64,000 nt of DNA from assembly GCA_003024175.1 (NCBI GenBank), contig MDYQ01000151.1, positions 1-64,000 on the forward strand. The letters run 5' to 3'. The notes beneath the pieces are model-generated. The model saw nothing but the letters and a program-made list of their open reading frames with translations. It was not told where the DNA came from and did not search any database. The stretch is from Planoprotostelium fungivorum (Eukaryota; Evosea; Variosea; Cavosteliida; Cavosteliaceae). Below, in pieces: positions 61,708-64,000 of this stretch; positions within the stretch are counted from its first letter, which is position 1; each line of letters begins with the position of its first letter. The position numbers and the translations under genes are program-made.

Positions 61708-61786
61708 CGACCTTTCTGGACCGAACATTGTTTACATAAACTTGTCATTCATTACCTCACGTTACAACTCTCTTTACAGCTCGTCT

Positions 61787-63180
61787 TTATAGGTGCGTCT
61801 TCCTCCAATCGTTCGACCCAAAATCATAATTTCCTCCAATGCATCTCGACTTCTCCGGTGCAGGCTGCCATTCGACGTTGGGGGACAGCAGTCGCTCGTC
61901 ATACTTTCTCTCCGGTTCGTTTTTTCCCCTGACGTACTCAGCCAGACCCAATTGATAGGCAAAGTTGACGCTGGGGAGTACTTGAACTCGATTGTAACCT
62001 GATCTGGTGAGTCGTGACGAGACGATCATCATCATCATCACCTGCCGCCCAAAAGTCTTTGATGATGCGACTGGCTTCCCCCTCGTCACATTCACCTTCT
62101 TCACTCTTTGGTGATCTGAATCTCACTCCACCATCATAGAAGGGCTTGGCATCCATGACCAAAATACCTCATCCTCTCAGTCGACATTTCAGATTAGTCG
62201 ACTCACCGTTCCAACACACGTAACATTGTACGGGTAATTTCGATTCGTAACGAATTCTACTGGGCGGATGATTGCGGAACAATTGTTCTCCTTTCGAACT
62301 CGGCCACTGGCCCCAGCTCCACTCTTGCTCTACCTCGTAGACGGTGGGGGAGAAGAGGTCACCAGATATGTCTCTGGCGACCCACAAGTCATAGAATCTC
62401 TGCTTGTCCTTCCAGTCGATGCCGCACGTGACGTGTGCCTTCTGCTGGGTGTGATGGAGGAGGAGTTCCATCATGTCTCGAGGACAGAAGTAGACGTCGT
62501 TGAAGAAGAGGGAGAGATCGTAATGGGTCTTGGATGATCTCGAGAAGAGGGGTGAGACGGCGTGATTACGGACGTTGGCTAATGATTGGATTCTTGTCTT
62601 TACACCCTTCATCGATGGCCGTGTCGAGTTGGTCGTGGTGAAGATTCGATCTCGTGGGACACCCAATCTCTCGAAGATAAGAGGAATGACCTCTCTGACG
62701 ATGACGGATGTCGGTCGATGAAGTGGTGTGCCTGATTCGTAAGCCGAGATGCCCCAAGTGATGTGGGGGAGGGATAGAATGAGATCGATTAGAGCGTGCA
62801 GTTGTGTGGGTAAGATGTCGTCTTCGTTGTACATATTACCGGTGAGGAGGACGGATAGGTTGGTCTTTCCTAAGGGTGCATATCGTTGGATATCGATCAT
62901 TTCACATCGCATGCGAGGTGGGAGGTTTCCGTTATAGATGGGGAGTAGTAGAGAATCTAGATACTGATGAACGTGCTTGGCGTTGATGGTGGAGAGATTG
63001 TTGTGAATGGTTGAGAGGTCTCGTACATTGCCATATTCAGGCCACGGCCGTGTAGGTGCCGTTGATGACCAGTAAAATGGAAGGAAGATTAGAGAGAAGA
63101 ACCAAGATATAATGAAGATACTTCGAAGAGCTCTCGGAATGTGTGCTGTGCTTCGGAAGATATTAAATTGGGATCGATCG
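61787..63180 (-). CDS. GT69 (CMT1/CAP59-type) mannosyltransferase, type II membrane protein
   Basis: The N-terminal exon shows a membrane anchor (IFIISWFFSLIFLPFYW) followed by DLSTIHNNLSTINAKHVHQY. The catalytic part has VLLTGNMYNEDDILPTQLHA, GISAYESGTPLHRPTSVI, YDLSLFFNDVYFCPRDMMEL, HVTCGIDWKDKQRFYDLWVA and VQCYVCWNGE|GILVMDAKPFY. After an intron with a TGA-triplet run (about 62019-62060) come VQVLPSVNFAYQLGLAEYV and the end of the protein at 61787. 'FFNDVYFC' plus 'CG.DW' and 'VYWNG' are hallmarks of Cryptococcus CMT1-type alpha-1,3-mannosyltransferases, which act in the Golgi. The ATG is not resolved; an extra short 5' exon near 63240 is likely. This family is mainly known from fungi. Confidence 0.82.
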
Positions 63181-63454
63181 GTCGAGTTATCATGGAACTA
63201 TTGAGAGTCAATCAGAATCGTATCGTGATACAAAGAATCCTCACGACATGATCATTTCGATTCCGGGTCGATGCGTCATCAATCATCCCGCTCCAACTGC
63301 GATGGTGCAGCCAATGTGATGCCGTTTCTGCGATGGTGGAAGGAATTGGCACGGCGATATAATGGGCTGTGCCAACCCAAATTGCGTTGTAAATTGAGAT
63401 ACCTCATCTTCAGACCTCATCTCACAACTTGTGCCTCTCGTAAACACAAAGACC

Positions 63455-64000
63455 ATGGACAGACGATCGAGAGACGATTACGGCGACAGACGAGGAGGTC
63501 CACAGAGGGACCAGAGGGAGGACCGTGATAACAGAGGCAACAAACGCTTTGACAGGGACAATCGAGGTGGAGCACCTTCAGCTTACCAGAGACCTCCTTA
63601 CAGTGGTGGTGCCGGCAGAGTTCACCGGGAGTACATAGATATTGTCACCAACCTATATCCTGTCGACTTCGACCAGACGATATTAGACAATGTGACCCAA
63701 TACGAGGTATTGTGAGGCAAAACTCACATTCATTTTGATATGCATATCAGGTTGCCATTGTCAATCGATTCAACGAACCTCTGGGCAAGAAGCCAGATGA
63801 AATCGATCAGAAGAAATTCCTCATCAATCGACTCTTCTCCACACCTATGTTTTCCAACATCAGAGTCATCTACGATGGAGGTCGCATGCTGTACACCTTG
63901 AACGGCAGGCTCGAGAGAGCGCAAGATATCCAACCAAAGGAGGACTTTATCAAGCAGGGCGGTAGAGAAGTGTAACGCTGGATCACGATCCGCATCTTCT
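63455..64000 (+). CDS. Argonaute/Piwi-family protein, 5' part
   Basis: Starts MDRRSRDDYGDRRGGPQRD at 63455. The first 50 residues are Arg/Gly/Asp-rich (RGG-like), as in Dictyostelium Argonautes and Piwi proteins. An Argonaute N domain then begins: REYIDIVTNLYPVDFDQTI, intron about 63710-63750, VAIVNRFNEPLGKKPDEIDQ and FSNIRVIYDGGRMLYTLNGR, matching the family's 'vvYDGrknLYt' block. The frame stops just after KQGGREV at a gtgtaacg that is probably a splice donor (63973). PAZ and PIWI domains would lie beyond the window, so slicer residues cannot be judged. Confidence 0.8.

Noticed and set aside
63271-63528. Plus open frame before Argonaute
   Set aside because: It runs out of frame through the RGG region; the Argonaute ATG at 63455 gives the family sequence.
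1-64000. CRISPR arrays, bacterial operons, rRNA genes
   Set aside because: None seen; the repeats found are coding or intronic, and spliced introns show eukaryotic DNA.

Overview
The window is nuclear DNA from a compact, intron-rich unicellular eukaryote. Genes sit close together on both strands, often under 150 bp apart, and most coding regions are cut by introns of about 35-60 nt with gtgag-type donors. The gene content suggests a ciliated amoebozoan of the protosteloid kind (Planoprotostelium-like). It includes a kinase followed by an SH2 domain (the Shk layout known from Dictyostelium), the cilium factor CFAP300, a DUF3684 GHKL ATPase and an Argonaute with an RG-rich start. The species assignment is inference; no marker gene such as rRNA is present.

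Layout, 0-9 kb: a SAP-domain protein (minus, running off the left edge), a fossil Ty3/gypsy reverse-transcriptase scrap, an F-box/leucine-rich protein, a long FG-repeat nucleoporin whose apparent start codon overlaps the stop of CFAP300, and a divergent single-span membrane protein only 69 bp from CFAP300.

9.1-28.7 kb is one minus-strand gene of about 19.5 kb with roughly 50 short introns. It encodes an estimated 5,500-6,000 residue, Ala-rich, mostly helical protein. Its centre is a tandem array of at least 18 units with a period near 403 bp (about 130 residues), each marked by a motif like FRKLLPKL, and it ends in a MYND-type zinc finger. It resembles a talin rod in texture, but I see no FERM or I/LWEQ domain. 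This is the best candidate here for something undescribed.

28.8-44.6 kb: a WD40 protein, an Shk-type kinase-SH2 protein, a two-span membrane protein, a GPI-anchored secreted protein, a DUF2254 membrane protein, an F-box protein that meets it tail to tail with a 4-bp overlap, a complex I B12/NDUFB3-like subunit, a TMEM135-like protein, an intronless methyltransferase and a small secreted protein.

44.6-64 kb: a 6.3-kb DUF3684 ATPase gene, an unresolved stretch, a 5'-shortened papain-PAN protease, a tRNA-Asp(GUC) with a 23-nt intron, an alpha-carbonic anhydrase with a GPI signal, a gene-poor 1.3 kb, a large EGF/FG-GAP-like surface protein, queuosine-nucleotide glycosylase QNG1, a small Cys-containing secreted protein, a GT69 (CMT1-type) mannosyltransferase and the start of an Argonaute/Piwi gene cut by the right edge.

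The genes do not form one pathway. Recurring themes are cell surface and secretion (GPI proteins, carbonic anhydrase, GT69, protease), signalling and turnover (Shk kinase, WD40, two F-box proteins) and large scaffolds (nucleoporin, giant repeat protein). All exon limits are read by eye from splice signals and frame continuity; no search or alignment was run.
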